A stretch of DNA of 64,000 nucleotides from Streptomyces pseudovenezuelae (GTDB lineage: Bacteria; Actinomycetota; Actinomycetes; Streptomycetales; Streptomycetaceae). The notes below the pieces were generated by a model. That model saw only the letters and a program-made list of their open reading frames with translations. It had not been told where the DNA came from and did not search any database. Positions 42,106-50,285 of this stretch are shown one piece after another (within the stretch, counting starts at the first letter, position 1; each line of letters starts with the position of its first letter). The stretch covers positions 846,501 to 910,500 of the forward strand of contig NZ_JARXVH010000002.1 in assembly GCF_029892565.1 (NCBI RefSeq), in the 5' to 3' direction. Both the position numbers and the translations under genes were made by a program.

Positions 42106-43970
42106 CGTCCGCCGGGTACGGGGCCGCGCGGGCCCTGGACGCCGACGGGCCCCGGGACGACGGGACCGGCGCGCTGAGCCGCCTCGCGCCGCCGGCGCGT
42201 CGCTTCCTCGCCCGCCGCAAAGGCGTACTGGCGCGACTCGCGCTCTGGTCGCTGGCCGAGTCGGGGCAGGCGTTCCTGGTGGGCTACGGGGTCGCCCGCT
42301 CCGTCGACGAGGGGTTCCTCGCCGGTGACCCGCGCCGGGGACTGCTATGGCTCGCGGTCGCCCTGGTCGCCGTGCTGTCCGGCGCCCCGGTCGTCCGGGG
42401 GGTGTTCGCACAGCTCGCCGGGCTGACGGAGCCGCTGCGCGACGGGCTGGTGCGGCGAGCGGTCGACCGTTCCCTGGACCGGGCGGCCCGGGGCGGACCC
42501 GGCGGGACGGACCGGGCGGCCGTCTCACGGCTGACGAACCAGGTCGAGATCGCCAGGGACAGTTTCGCCGGTCTCGTCCTCACCCTGCGTTCCTTCGTCT
42601 TCACCGCCGCGGGCGCCCTGCTCGGACTGCTCTCACTGAACCCCGCGCTGCTCGTGGTGGTCCTGCCGCCCCTGACGGGTGGTCTCGCGCTGTTCCTGTG
42701 CACGCTGCGGCCCATGGCGGCGGCCCAACGACGCGCCCTGGCGACCGACGAGGCACTGGGCGACCACGCGGCGCGATCCCGTGCGGCGCTGCGAGACCTC
42801 ACCGCGTGCGGGACCGGGCCCCGAGCCGAGCGGCGCGGCGCGGACCTGGTCGCGGATGCCGCAGCACAGGCCCGGACCCTGGCCGGCTGGGCGACAGTGC
42901 GCACGGCGGCCCTCGGTGTCTCGGGCCAACTGCCCGTGCTCGCGCTGCTGGTGGCGGTGCCCTGGCTGCGCGCGCGAGGAGTGAGCGCGGGCGCTCTGCT
43001 GGGGGCGTTCACCTACCTTGTCCAGTCCTTGCTGCCCGCCCTGCACACGCTGATGACCGCACTGGGCGCGGCCGGGGCCCGGCTGCTGGTCGTCCTCGAC
43101 CGGGTGCTCGGCCCGGTGCCGGACGCGGCGCCGAGAGCCACGGGCCCGTCGCAGGCCGTTTCGACGGCATGCCACGGCCGCGGTTGTGGCACCGGTGCAC
43201 GGGCATCCGCCGACGTGGTGCGACCGGTGCCCGGACCCGCGGCTCCGGCGGTGGATCTGCGGTCCGTCACCCTGTCGTACGGCGTCCGCGCGGAGCCCGT
43301 ACTCGACGCGCTCGACCTGCGCGTCGCCCCGGGGGAACACCTCGCCGTGGTCGGGCCGAGCGGCATCGGCAAGTCGACCCTCACCCGCCTCGTCGCCGGG
43401 ACGCTCGCGCCGAGCCGCGGCGAAGTGCGCGTGGCCGGACACCTGGTGACGGGACGAGCCGCCGCCGAACTCTCCGCACTGCGGGTGCTCGTCCCGCAGG
43501 AGGCCTACGTGTTCTCCGGCACCGTGGGCGACAACCTCGCGTATCTGCGCACGGACGTGCGCCGGGGGGAACTCGACGCCGCTGTCCGGGTACTCGGTCT
43601 GGAGTTGCTGGTCGGGCGCCTGGGCGGGCTCGCCGGCCCGGTGCGGCCCGCCGAACTGTCGCCGGGGGAGCGGCAGTTGATCGCGTTGGCCCGCGCGTAC
43701 CTGTCGCCCGCCCCCTTGCTGCTCCTCGATGAGGCCACCTGCCACCTCGACCCGGCGTCCGAGGCCCGCGCGGAGGAGGCCCTCACGGCACGGCCCGGAA
43801 CGCTGCTCGTGGTGGCGCACCGGCTGTCCTCGGCGGTCCGTGCCGACCGGATCCTGGTGCTGGACGGAGTACGGGCGGTGTGCGGGACGCACGAGGAACT
43901 GCTGGGCTGTTCGCGTCTCTACCGCGACCTGACGGGCCACTGGCAGGCGGGCCCGCCGCAACGGGTGTGA
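42102..43970 (+). CDS. ramB: ABC transporter half (RamB-type), SapB export
   Basis: 622 residues from ATG 42102 overlapping the ramA stop. A transmembrane domain (LARLALWSLAESGQAFLVGYG, FVFTAAGALLGLLSLNPALLVVVLPP-type helices, VLALLVAVPWL) is linked by about 50 Pro/Ala/Gly-rich residues to an ATPase domain: Walker A GPSGIGKST, signature LSPGERQLIALARA, Walker B LLLLDEATCHLD with the catalytic Glu. The signature motif (LSPGE for LSGGQ) departs from the consensus. RamA has the complementary pattern, so the dimer probably has one good and one weak ATP site. It is the last gene of ramCSAB and converges on ramR. Confidence 0.92.
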   Translation: MTSAGYGAARALDADGPRDDGTGALSRLAPPARRFLARRKGVLARLALWSLAESGQAFLVGYGVARSVDEGFLAGDPRRGLLWLAVALVAVLSGAPVVRGVFAQLAGLTEPLRDGLVRRAVDRSLDRAARGGPGGTDRAAVSRLTNQVEIARDSFAGLVLTLRSFVFTAAGALLGLLSLNPALLVVVLPPLTGGLALFLCTLRPMAAAQRRALATDEALGDHAARSRAALRDLTACGTGPRAERRGADLVADAAAQARTLAGWATVRTAALGVSGQLPVLALLVAVPWLRARGVSAGALLGAFTYLVQSLLPALHTLMTALGAAGARLLVVLDRVLGPVPDAAPRATGPSQAVSTACHGRGCGTGARASADVVRPVPGPAAPAVDLRSVTLSYGVRAEPVLDALDLRVAPGEHLAVVGPSGIGKSTLTRLVAGTLAPSRGEVRVAGHLVTGRAAAELSALRVLVPQEAYVFSGTVGDNLAYLRTDVRRGELDAAVRVLGLELLVGRLGGLAGPVRPAELSPGERQLIALARAYLSPAPLLLLDEATCHLDPASEARAEEALTARPGTLLVVAHRLSSAVRADRILVLDGVRAVCGTHEELLGCSRLYRDLTGHWQAGPPQRV

Positions 43971-43978
43971 CCGCGGCC

Positions 43979-43992
43979 GCACCGTGCGGTGC
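43979..43992. terminator. Possible small bidirectional terminator between ramB and ramR
   Basis: Stem GCACC / GGTGC with a 4-nt loop in the 44-nt gap between the convergent ramB and ramR genes. Only 5 bp, so weak. Confidence 0.3.
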
Positions 43993-44014
43993 CGAGGCGG
44001 CGGCTACGATCGCG

Positions 44015-44611
44015 TCACGTCCAGCCGGCGCTCTGGACGATGCGTATCGCGTCGACCCGGTTACGGGCGCCCACCTTCCGGATCGCCGTGGCCATGTAGT
44101 TGCGGACCGTTCCCCGGGACAGGTGCAGGCCTGCCGCGATCTCGGCGATCGGTGCCCCCTGGGACGCCAGGGCCAGCACGCCCAGTTCCCGGGTGGTCAG
44201 CGGCATCTCCGAGCCCTTCAGCAGGGCCACGGTGAGCGACTCGTCCAGGAAGCGCTCACCCCTGGCGACCGTGTGCACCGCCGTGATCAGCCGCTGCACG
44301 GGGGCGTTCTTGTCGACCAGCCCGAGGGCACCCGCGTCGAACGCCCGGCGTAGCACTCCCGGCCGCTTGGCCGTCGTCAGGACGACGAGCCTGCCCCCGT
44401 ACCGGGTCCGCAGGCGCTCACCGCACCCCTTGTCCGGGCCCGTCAGGCACTCACCGTCCACGACGCACACGTTGGCCGGCGCGGCTTCGCGATCCGGACC
44501 GTCGGCGTCGGGCGACAGGGACGTGACGTCCAGTGTGTCGTCCGATCTGAGCAGCTGCACCAGCGCCGAGCACAGCAGTTTCTCGTCGTGCACCACGACA
44601 GTACGAAGCAT
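44015..44611 (-). CDS. ramR: Response regulator RamR-type, activator of ramCSAB
   Basis: 198 residues on the minus strand, convergent with ramB. The receiver domain keeps the acidic pair Asp9-Glu10 (VVVHDEKLL), the phosphoacceptor-position Asp52 (VCVVDGEC), the switch Thr (VVLTTA) and Lys (LVDKNAP). The C-terminal LuxR/GerE helix-turn-helix reads LTTRELGVLALASQGAPIAE and LHLSRGTVRNYMATAIRKVG. RamR switches on the ram operon. No sensor kinase gene lies nearby, matching the known orphan state of RamR. The phospho-site context VVDGEC is unusual (often hxD.RMP), so phosphorylation may not be needed. The promoter should lie in the empty 44612-45277 stretch. Confidence 0.92.
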   Translation of the reverse strand: MLRTVVVHDEKLLCSALVQLLRSDDTLDVTSLSPDADGPDREAAPANVCVVDGECLTGPDKGCGERLRTRYGGRLVVLTTAKRPGVLRRAFDAGALGLVDKNAPVQRLITAVHTVARGERFLDESLTVALLKGSEMPLTTRELGVLALASQGAPIAEIAAGLHLSRGTVRNYMATAIRKVGARNRVDAIRIVQSAGWT

Positions 44612-45277
44612 CTCCCCGACCCCTTGTCAGCGGCTGTCCCGTTCCGGCAGCCGGCTCCACTCGTCCCCGCGCCAACGGGTCGGGTGCCCTCATCCGGTTC
44701 GGCGGAACACGACGCGTACGCACGTGCGAGCCGCACCGGAGTCAATCCGCCGTCTTCGGCGCCCCGTCGGGGGAGCGCAAGGGCGATTGGCCGAGCGAAG
44801 AAGGGCGGATAACACACCAATCCACGGACCGCCCTCGCCCGGACGGACATCGACCAGCGGCCGCCCGTTCGGCGTCCTGGGCCCTGGCATCCTGGCCAAG
44901 GCGGGCCCCGTCACCCGTGGCCGGCCGTGTCTGCGAACCCGGCCCGGCCGAAAGGGAGTTGAGTCCGTGTCAGGTCCGGCCGAAAACCGCCACTGCCCAA
45001 TCTGGCGCGAAAAGCACCACCCCGGTCGCCACACGGACTCTCGGTGGGCGCGTCTGGTCGCTCGCCAACGTCGATGCGGGGGTACGCCGTTGCGGGGCGG
45101 GCCTGTGGCGTGGACGACGCGATTGACGACGGTCCGATGCGCTCGGGGGACGGCCTCTTTGAGCGGCCGTAATCGGGCTTCGCCGGTCGGTCAAGATCAG
45201 GTCGAGCTACCGGAGAGTCGGATGTTCGACTGCCGCACCCCGGAGCCTCTCCAGCGGTCCGTACCGCTCAACGGGTC
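44612..45277. other. Intergenic region upstream of ramR
   Basis: About 670 bases with no protein signature, hairpin or RNA gene I can defend. It should contain the ramR promoter at its left end and that of the SCO6745-family gene at its right. The sequence keeps high GC on both strands with only short shadow frames. Confidence 0.5.
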
Positions 45278-46129
45278 ATGACCGCAGGCATGATGTGGGA
45301 CATGACTGACATCGCCCGTCGCATGTTCGAGCTCCTGGAGCCGATCTGCCTGGTCGCCTTCGTCGCCGACGAGTGCAACGAGGAGCTTGCCGCGCTCGGC
45401 CACCGCACCTACTGGGACGGTTACTTCGCCAGCCGCGCCGCGCCGCTGGGGCGGGTGCCGGCGCAGGTCGTGCACGCGGCCTTCTACAGCTTCGCCGACG
45501 GGGAGGTCGCGCGGCACATCCCGAGCGCGTGGGAGACGATCCCGCCCAAGGCGTCCGTCGCCGCGCGGCAGCGGGGCAGCGCGGCCTCCGTACGGCGGAT
45601 CCTCGGCGACGAACTGGCCGACTCCCCGGGTCTGGTGCGCGCCGCAGACCTGACCACCAAAGCCGCGACGAGCGCGCCCACAGAAGGCCGGGTGATGTAC
45701 GCCGGGATGCGTACTCTTCCGGTGCCGAGCGACCCGGTCGCCCGGCTGTGGCATTCCGCGACCATGCTGCGCGAGCACCGCTGTGACGGGCACATCGCCG
45801 CTCTCGTCGGCGCGCGCATCGGCGGCACGGAGGCCCACGTGCTCAGCGCGCTGGACATGGGCATCCACCCGCCGGAGTCGTTCGGTCGCATCCATCACCT
45901 GCCGAGGGAGCGGCTGGCCGCGGTCATGGACGGCTTGCGCGAGCGCGGGCTCGTCGACAGCGACGGCCGGTTCACCGACGCAGGCCGGGAGACCAAGCAA
46001 CGCATCGAAGCCCTCACGGACGAGCTCGCCGCTCCGCCGTACGACGCCCTGTCTCCCGCCGAGTTCGACGAGCTGGTCGCCGAGCTCGAACCCATCACCG
46101 CGGCGCTGGTGGCCGCGGGGTCGCAGTGA
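45278..46129 (+). CDS. SCO6745-family protein (SalK-like)
   Basis: 283 residues from ATG 45278; ATGs at 45290, 45293 and 45302 are in frame, and the last (MTDIARRMFELLEPI) may be the true start. The sequence follows the family: EPICLVAFVADECNEELAAL, YWDGYFASRAAPLGRVPAQV, RHIPSAWETIPPKASVAAR, followed by a winged-helix-like tail with LPRERLAAVMDGLRERGLVD. This family is actinobacterial, found near regulators and oxidoreductases, and is described as SalK-like, with a helix-turn-helix fold but no proven reaction. It is followed by a TetR regulator and an SDR in the same direction. Confidence 0.8.
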   Translation: MTAGMMWDMTDIARRMFELLEPICLVAFVADECNEELAALGHRTYWDGYFASRAAPLGRVPAQVVHAAFYSFADGEVARHIPSAWETIPPKASVAARQRGSAASVRRILGDELADSPGLVRAADLTTKAATSAPTEGRVMYAGMRTLPVPSDPVARLWHSATMLREHRCDGHIAALVGARIGGTEAHVLSALDMGIHPPESFGRIHHLPRERLAAVMDGLRERGLVDSDGRFTDAGRETKQRIEALTDELAAPPYDALSPAEFDELVAELEPITAALVAAGSQ

Positions 46130-46211
46130 CGAGAAGCGACCGTCGGCTGACGCACACGGATTATGATGCTCGGCATATATATCAATGGCAAGTTCGCACT
46201 ACAGTGGATGC

Positions 46212-46808
46212 ATGACTAGGCGTACGGACAGCAGGCAGCGCATGGTCGCGGCTGCTCGGCAGCTCATCCGCGAGCGGGGATACCACGGCACGGCGCTGTC
46301 GGACGTGGTGAAGCGGAGTGCGGCGCCACGCGGATCGGTCTATTACCACTTCCCTGAAGGCAAGGTGCAGATGGCGGCGGAGGCTGCCGACAGTCACGCC
46401 CGCGAACAGGTGGAGGAGATCAACCGGCTGGCCGGCTCCTCGTCGTCCGCGGAGGCCCTGGTCCGCACCTATTTCGACCGGGCCCGGGAGGGCATGGTCG
46501 GCAGCGGCTATCAGCGCGGCTGCGCTGTGGCTCCGCTGGTGATCGAGGCGGGCGAGGAGTCCGAGGAGCTCGACGCGGTCAGCCGCCGGGCGTTCGCGGC
46601 GATGATCGACGGCATGGCCTTCCAGCTGATCGTGCTGGGCGTGGGCAACGCTGCCGCCCGGGAGCTCGCGCACGCAGTGATCGCGGCGGTCGAGGGGGCC
46701 TTGGTCACCTCGCGCGCGCTGCGCAGTCCGGAGCCGTTCGACGCGGTCCAGACGGTACTGGCCGACCGCGCCCGGGATCTCACTGAGGGCGTCGAGACGT
46801 CCTTGTAG
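46212..46808 (+). CDS. TetR/AcrR-family transcriptional regulator (LmrA/YxaF-like)
   Basis: 198 residues from ATG 46212 (MTRRTDSRQRM); an in-frame ATG at 46185 would add nine residues but has no ribosome-binding site and sits in the AT-rich promoter. Helix-turn-helix: MVAAARQLIRERGYHGTALS and RGSVYYHFPEGKVQMAAEA. The ligand domain with GCAVAPLVIEAGEESEEL resembles LmrA/YxaF repressors of exporters and oxidoreductases. It probably represses the SDR gene that starts 146 nt downstream, and both promoters carry a related sequence GCTCGG(C/T)ATA. A hairpin terminator follows its stop. Confidence 0.9.
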   Translation: MTRRTDSRQRMVAAARQLIRERGYHGTALSDVVKRSAAPRGSVYYHFPEGKVQMAAEAADSHAREQVEEINRLAGSSSSAEALVRTYFDRAREGMVGSGYQRGCAVAPLVIEAGEESEELDAVSRRAFAAMIDGMAFQLIVLGVGNAAARELAHAVIAAVEGALVTSRALRSPEPFDAVQTVLADRARDLTEGVETSL

Positions 46809-46811
46809 GCG

Positions 46812-46835
46812 CAGGCCCTCCCCGCCGAGGGCCTG
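46812..46835 (+). terminator. Hairpin terminator behind the TetR gene
   Basis: Perfect 9-bp stem CAGGCCCTC / GAGGGCCTG with a 6-nt loop, 3 nt after the TetR stop. It separates the regulator from the SDR gene. Confidence 0.7.
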
Positions 46836-46954
46836 ACCCTCTGACCGCGTTGGTACCCCCAGGGGTGTCCCTCGGCTTGCCGTTTCTCCTTGATCGTGTT
46901 TCGTTTGTAAGTATACCGAGCGACATAATTCAGCGGGCGCGCAAGGAGGCAGGC

Positions 46955-47722
46955 ATGGCATCCGTACTGATCACCGGTGCTTCCCAGGGCATCGGCAGGG
47001 CAACCGCAATCGAGCTCGCATCCCGCGGCCACAGGGTCATCGCCACCGCCCGCCGCCCCGAGGACCTCGACGATCTCCCCGTCGACCAGCTGCTGCGCCT
47101 CGACGTCACCGACCAGAACAGCATCGACGAGGCGCTGCGTGCCGCCGGAGAGGTCGACGTGCTCGTCAGCAACGCCGGCGCGACGATCCGGGGTCCACTG
47201 GAGGCCATTCCCATATCCGAGGTCGAGGCCCTCTTCCAGCTCAACACTCTCGGTCCCCTGCGGCTGGCGCAGGGTCTGCTGCCCGCCATGCGGGAGCGAG
47301 GATCAGGCCGCCTCGTCTTCATGTCCAGTATCCAGGGCCGGCTCACCCTGCCGATCATCGGCCCCTACGGAGCAAGCAAATGGGCGCTGGAAGCGCTCGC
47401 TGAGACGCTGGCCATCGAGACCCGGCCCTTCGGCATCAAGGTGTCCCTCATCCAACCTGGTGCCGTGTCCACCAACGGCGCCGCTCGCGCCAAGTCCTTC
47501 ATCACCGAGGGTGACCCCTACAGCTTGCTGTACCCGCAACTCGGCTCCCTGCGAGGTGAGTCCGTCACCCCCGAGGAGGTCGCAGCCGTCGTCGCCGACA
47601 CCATCGAAGATCCCGAGCCGCCTCTGCGGGTGCCCGCAGGTGAGCCCGGCCGGCGTGTACTCGCCGCCCGCAAAGCCGCACCGGACGACACGCCCTTCCT
47701 GCCGTTCGCGCTCGACTGGTAG
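46955..47722 (+). CDS. SDR-family oxidoreductase
   Basis: 255 residues from ATG 46955, with AAGGAGG 6-12 nt upstream. Classical SDR features: cofactor site TGASQGIGRATAIELASRG, NAG motif VLVSNAGATI, catalytic Ser (VFMSSIQGRL) and YxxxK as YGASK, then the PGAVSTNG loop. Substrate not identifiable. The promoter shows a long AT-rich element (TTGTAAGTATACCGAGC) unlike its neighbours and shares a half-site with the TetR promoter, so TetR control is likely. It converges on the Cys-rich secreted protein gene at 47964. Confidence 0.9.
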   Translation: MASVLITGASQGIGRATAIELASRGHRVIATARRPEDLDDLPVDQLLRLDVTDQNSIDEALRAAGEVDVLVSNAGATIRGPLEAIPISEVEALFQLNTLGPLRLAQGLLPAMRERGSGRLVFMSSIQGRLTLPIIGPYGASKWALEALAETLAIETRPFGIKVSLIQPGAVSTNGAARAKSFITEGDPYSLLYPQLGSLRGESVTPEEVAAVVADTIEDPEPPLRVPAGEPGRRVLAARKAAPDDTPFLPFALDW

Positions 47723-47927
47723 GAGCAGAACCCCCTCCAGGCCTTGCACGCTGCAACCCGCCCTGGACAGGCTCGGCCGCCTGGTCGCGGTGCACGAAGC
47801 TGCGCGGACCGCGGGGTGGGGGCGACCAGTACCTCGATGCCGCGAAGAAGCTGCTCGCGATCGCGCTGGAGGTCCGGGTCGGAGTCCGGACCTCCAGCAC
47901 GATCGTGGGTGATCGTGCGCTGCGATA

Positions 47928-47953
47928 CCCGTATCGGGTGGTCCGATACCGGG
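47928..47953. terminator. Hairpin between convergent SDR and secreted-protein genes
   Basis: Stem CCCG-TATCGG (47928-47937) against CCGATA-C-CGGG (47943-47953), ten pairs with one bulged base and a GTGGT loop. It lies 10 nt after the minus-strand stop and probably terminates that gene. Confidence 0.6.
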
Positions 47954-47963
47954 TGGTGCGCGA

Positions 47964-48587
47964 TCAGGCCATCGCGATGCAACCTATGCGGTTCCACGCG
48001 CCGTAGTTGGCGTAGGCCGCGGCGAGGACGTAACCGCTGGCGACGTAGGACTGGTTCTGCCACTTGCAGGCGGAGTTGAGGTCGAGCCGGGCGTCGGCGG
48101 GACCGTCGCAGTACCAACTATCCACGTTGCCACCCGAGTTGTAGGCCCCGGTGTACCCGCCCTGCAGGGACTTGCAGTAGCCGGCGAGGTCCATGCCGCC
48201 GCGCTCCAGACGCGTGTTGATGACGCCGAAGCAACTGCGGTCCGTGACGCTGGTGTTGTTCGGGTCCTCGGTGACGAGGAAGCCGCGGGAGACCAGTTCG
48301 GCGAACTGATAGCGGCAGGCGTCGGTGATCGACAGGGGCGTGTATGTGCCGTTCGCGTAGCAGGACCAGCCGGACGCGCTGCCCGAGGACTGGACCGATG
48401 TGGCCTCGGGTCCGCCCGCGGGAGTGAACGTGTTGCGGCAGTAGCCGTTGAGGTTGACGTCGCTGAGGTACCGGTTGACGCCGGATGCCCCCGAGGTGCC
48501 GGCCTGCGCGGGAAGCGCGGCCAGACCGACGAGCGCGAACGTGCCCACCAGCAGGGCGGCCAGCCGGCCGCGTAGGAATCGGGACAT
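47964..48587 (-). CDS. Secreted eight-cysteine protein with two internal repeats, function unknown
   Basis: 207 residues from ATG 48587, preceded by AAAGGAA. Signal peptide with cleavage near AQA-GTSG at residue 29. The mature protein is built from two copies of a 70-80-residue unit, each with four cysteines: L-x-G-Y-C, then W-x-C, then AC-x-W/Y-Q, then a last Cys (LNGYCRNTF, SGWSCYANG, DACRYQF, RSCFG; and LAGYCKSLQ, DSWYCDG, SACKWQN, IGCIA). The eight cysteines suggest four disulfides. Such YC...WxC...ACxWQ units occur in many uncharacterised secreted actinobacterial proteins. No enzyme motif is seen; a carbohydrate-binding or inhibitor role is a guess. Confidence 0.8.
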   Translation of the reverse strand: MSRFLRGRLAALLVGTFALVGLAALPAQAGTSGASGVNRYLSDVNLNGYCRNTFTPAGGPEATSVQSSGSASGWSCYANGTYTPLSITDACRYQFAELVSRGFLVTEDPNNTSVTDRSCFGVINTRLERGGMDLAGYCKSLQGGYTGAYNSGGNVDSWYCDGPADARLDLNSACKWQNQSYVASGYVLAAAYANYGAWNRIGCIAMA

Positions 48588-48968
48588 GGCGTGTTCCTTT
48601 CGTGCGTGCCGTATGCGGCGGTTGCGTGGATTCGCTATCGCGGTGGGCCGGAATGGGGTTTCCGGCCCGAGGCCCGCGGCTCCTCTTGAGTCGGTGGCCT
48701 CGTCTCGGTTGCGCTGTCGTTCCCGGCTCATTGAGCCCACGTCCCTTTCGCCCCACAAGGGCTGCCGGTGGGGCAGGGCGCCCGGGGTCGGGGACTTTGC
48801 GCACCGTGACAAGAAACGCCGGGGCGCGCCGACACGCCTTCACGCACCATGACAATCCGCCGACCGCCGGTCCGAATCAGGGCTGTTGACGTCCATCGGC
48901 AAATGCCATGCTCACAACCGCCCACCCAACGCTCCACCGAACCCACCGCACCGGCCGGAGGCGTCACC

Positions 48969-50154
48969 ATGGGACAGCTCTTCACCGAACTCGCCCGCCG
49001 GGCACCCGCCTTCGGGCACCGCGAGGTGGAGACATACGTACGGGAAATACCGGAATTCCGGTTCCTGGACTCGAAACCGACGGCCAGAGCCGAAGCGCTC
49101 GAGTACGCCGTCTGGTTCCGGCACCGCACCGTCGACCTGGCCCCCGGCGACGGCGCGCTCAGCGACTCCGATCTCCAGTACATCGCGAGCATGGGCGAGT
49201 TACGCGCGAGAGCGGGCCTGTCGTCCGAGTCCCGCCAGCGCGTCCTGCACGTGCACACCTCGCTGATGCTGCGCGAGATCAACGAGGCGACCGCGGCCGG
49301 ACGCGACGGCGACGTGGAAGAACTCATGACGGCCATGGCATGGTTCGCCCTGCAGGGCGAACGCGGCATCAGCGCCTACCGCCGGGGATTCATCGGCGTG
49401 CTCCGACAACGGCTGCCCTACGAAGGCCAAGTCGCCCTGCTGGCCCAGGCGTTGCTCAACCAGGACCCCGCCGCCAAAGAACTGGCCGTCCTGCTGGGGG
49501 AGGAACTGCCCGCGTACTACGCCGTGACCGTCGTCCGCCTGGCCGACGACGACGGCGACCTCGCCCAGGGCGAGCGGATCGCTCATCACGGCCCACCGGA
49601 TACCCGTCCTTTGGCAAACCGCCCCGGAGGGCGGCACGCTGAGCATCCTCCTCCCCAGCGACAGCGAGCTACCGGCGCCCCAGACCGCCGCCCGCGCCCT
49701 GGACGTCGTGCAGGACTTCGCACACGCGGCGGCACGGCCGTGCGCCGCAGGCACCGCCTTCGGTCCGGTCGCCGAACTCGCCGACGCCCACGACCGCGCC
49801 CGGCGCATCGGCCGGGCCACACCCCTGCGACAGCCCGTCCAATTGCGACCGCACACCATGGAAGACACATTCGTCGAACTCGCCGTCGCCGACGCTCCGC
49901 CCATCGACACATGGCTGCGCACCATGGCCCGGCAGCTGGAACCGGGCCCCGACCTGATCACGACACTCGACGCCTACTACCGCAGCGACATGAACCGCCG
50001 GCGGGCAGCAGCCACCCTCAACGTCCACCCGCGCACCCTCGACTACCGCCTGAACCGCGTACTGCGGCTCACCGGCATCGACCCCGCCTCCACCCGAGGC
50101 GTCCGCATCCTCAGCACACTCGTCGCGCGACGCCTGGCGGGGGCGTGGGAGTGA
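48969..50154 (+). pseudogene. PucR-family regulator gene with internal frameshift and TTA codon
   Basis: Two overlapping frames make one regulator of about 395 residues. The first, from ATG 48969 with GGAGG upstream, reads MGQLFTELARRAPAFGHREV to VVRLADDDGDLAQGERIA near 49585. The second continues TAHRIPVLWQTAPEGGTLSI through PDLITTLDAYYRSDMNRRRA and LNVHPRTLDYRLNRVLRLTG to the stop at 50154, the PucR C-terminal helix-turn-helix. One surplus base (or two missing) around 49570-49600 separates them. A rare in-frame TTA codon occurs at 49200-49202 (residue 78), the only one I noticed in a gene of the window, so translation would need bldA tRNA. Either a pseudogene or an error in the sequence. 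Confidence 0.75.
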
Positions 50155-50285
50155 GGACCGTGGCCCGCTATTGGGGAATCTTTCGTGTGGTCTTCGCCTA
50201 GGGGGTGGGGGCACGTTTCCCGTATGGGTTCTGATCGATGTAAGCGTTCAGCCAGTCGCCTCCCTTGCAGCAGCCGTGAGGATCC

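Noticed and set aside
44612..45277. Small genes in the region upstream of ramR
   Set aside because: All frames are short, Arg/Pro-rich and without ribosome-binding sites.
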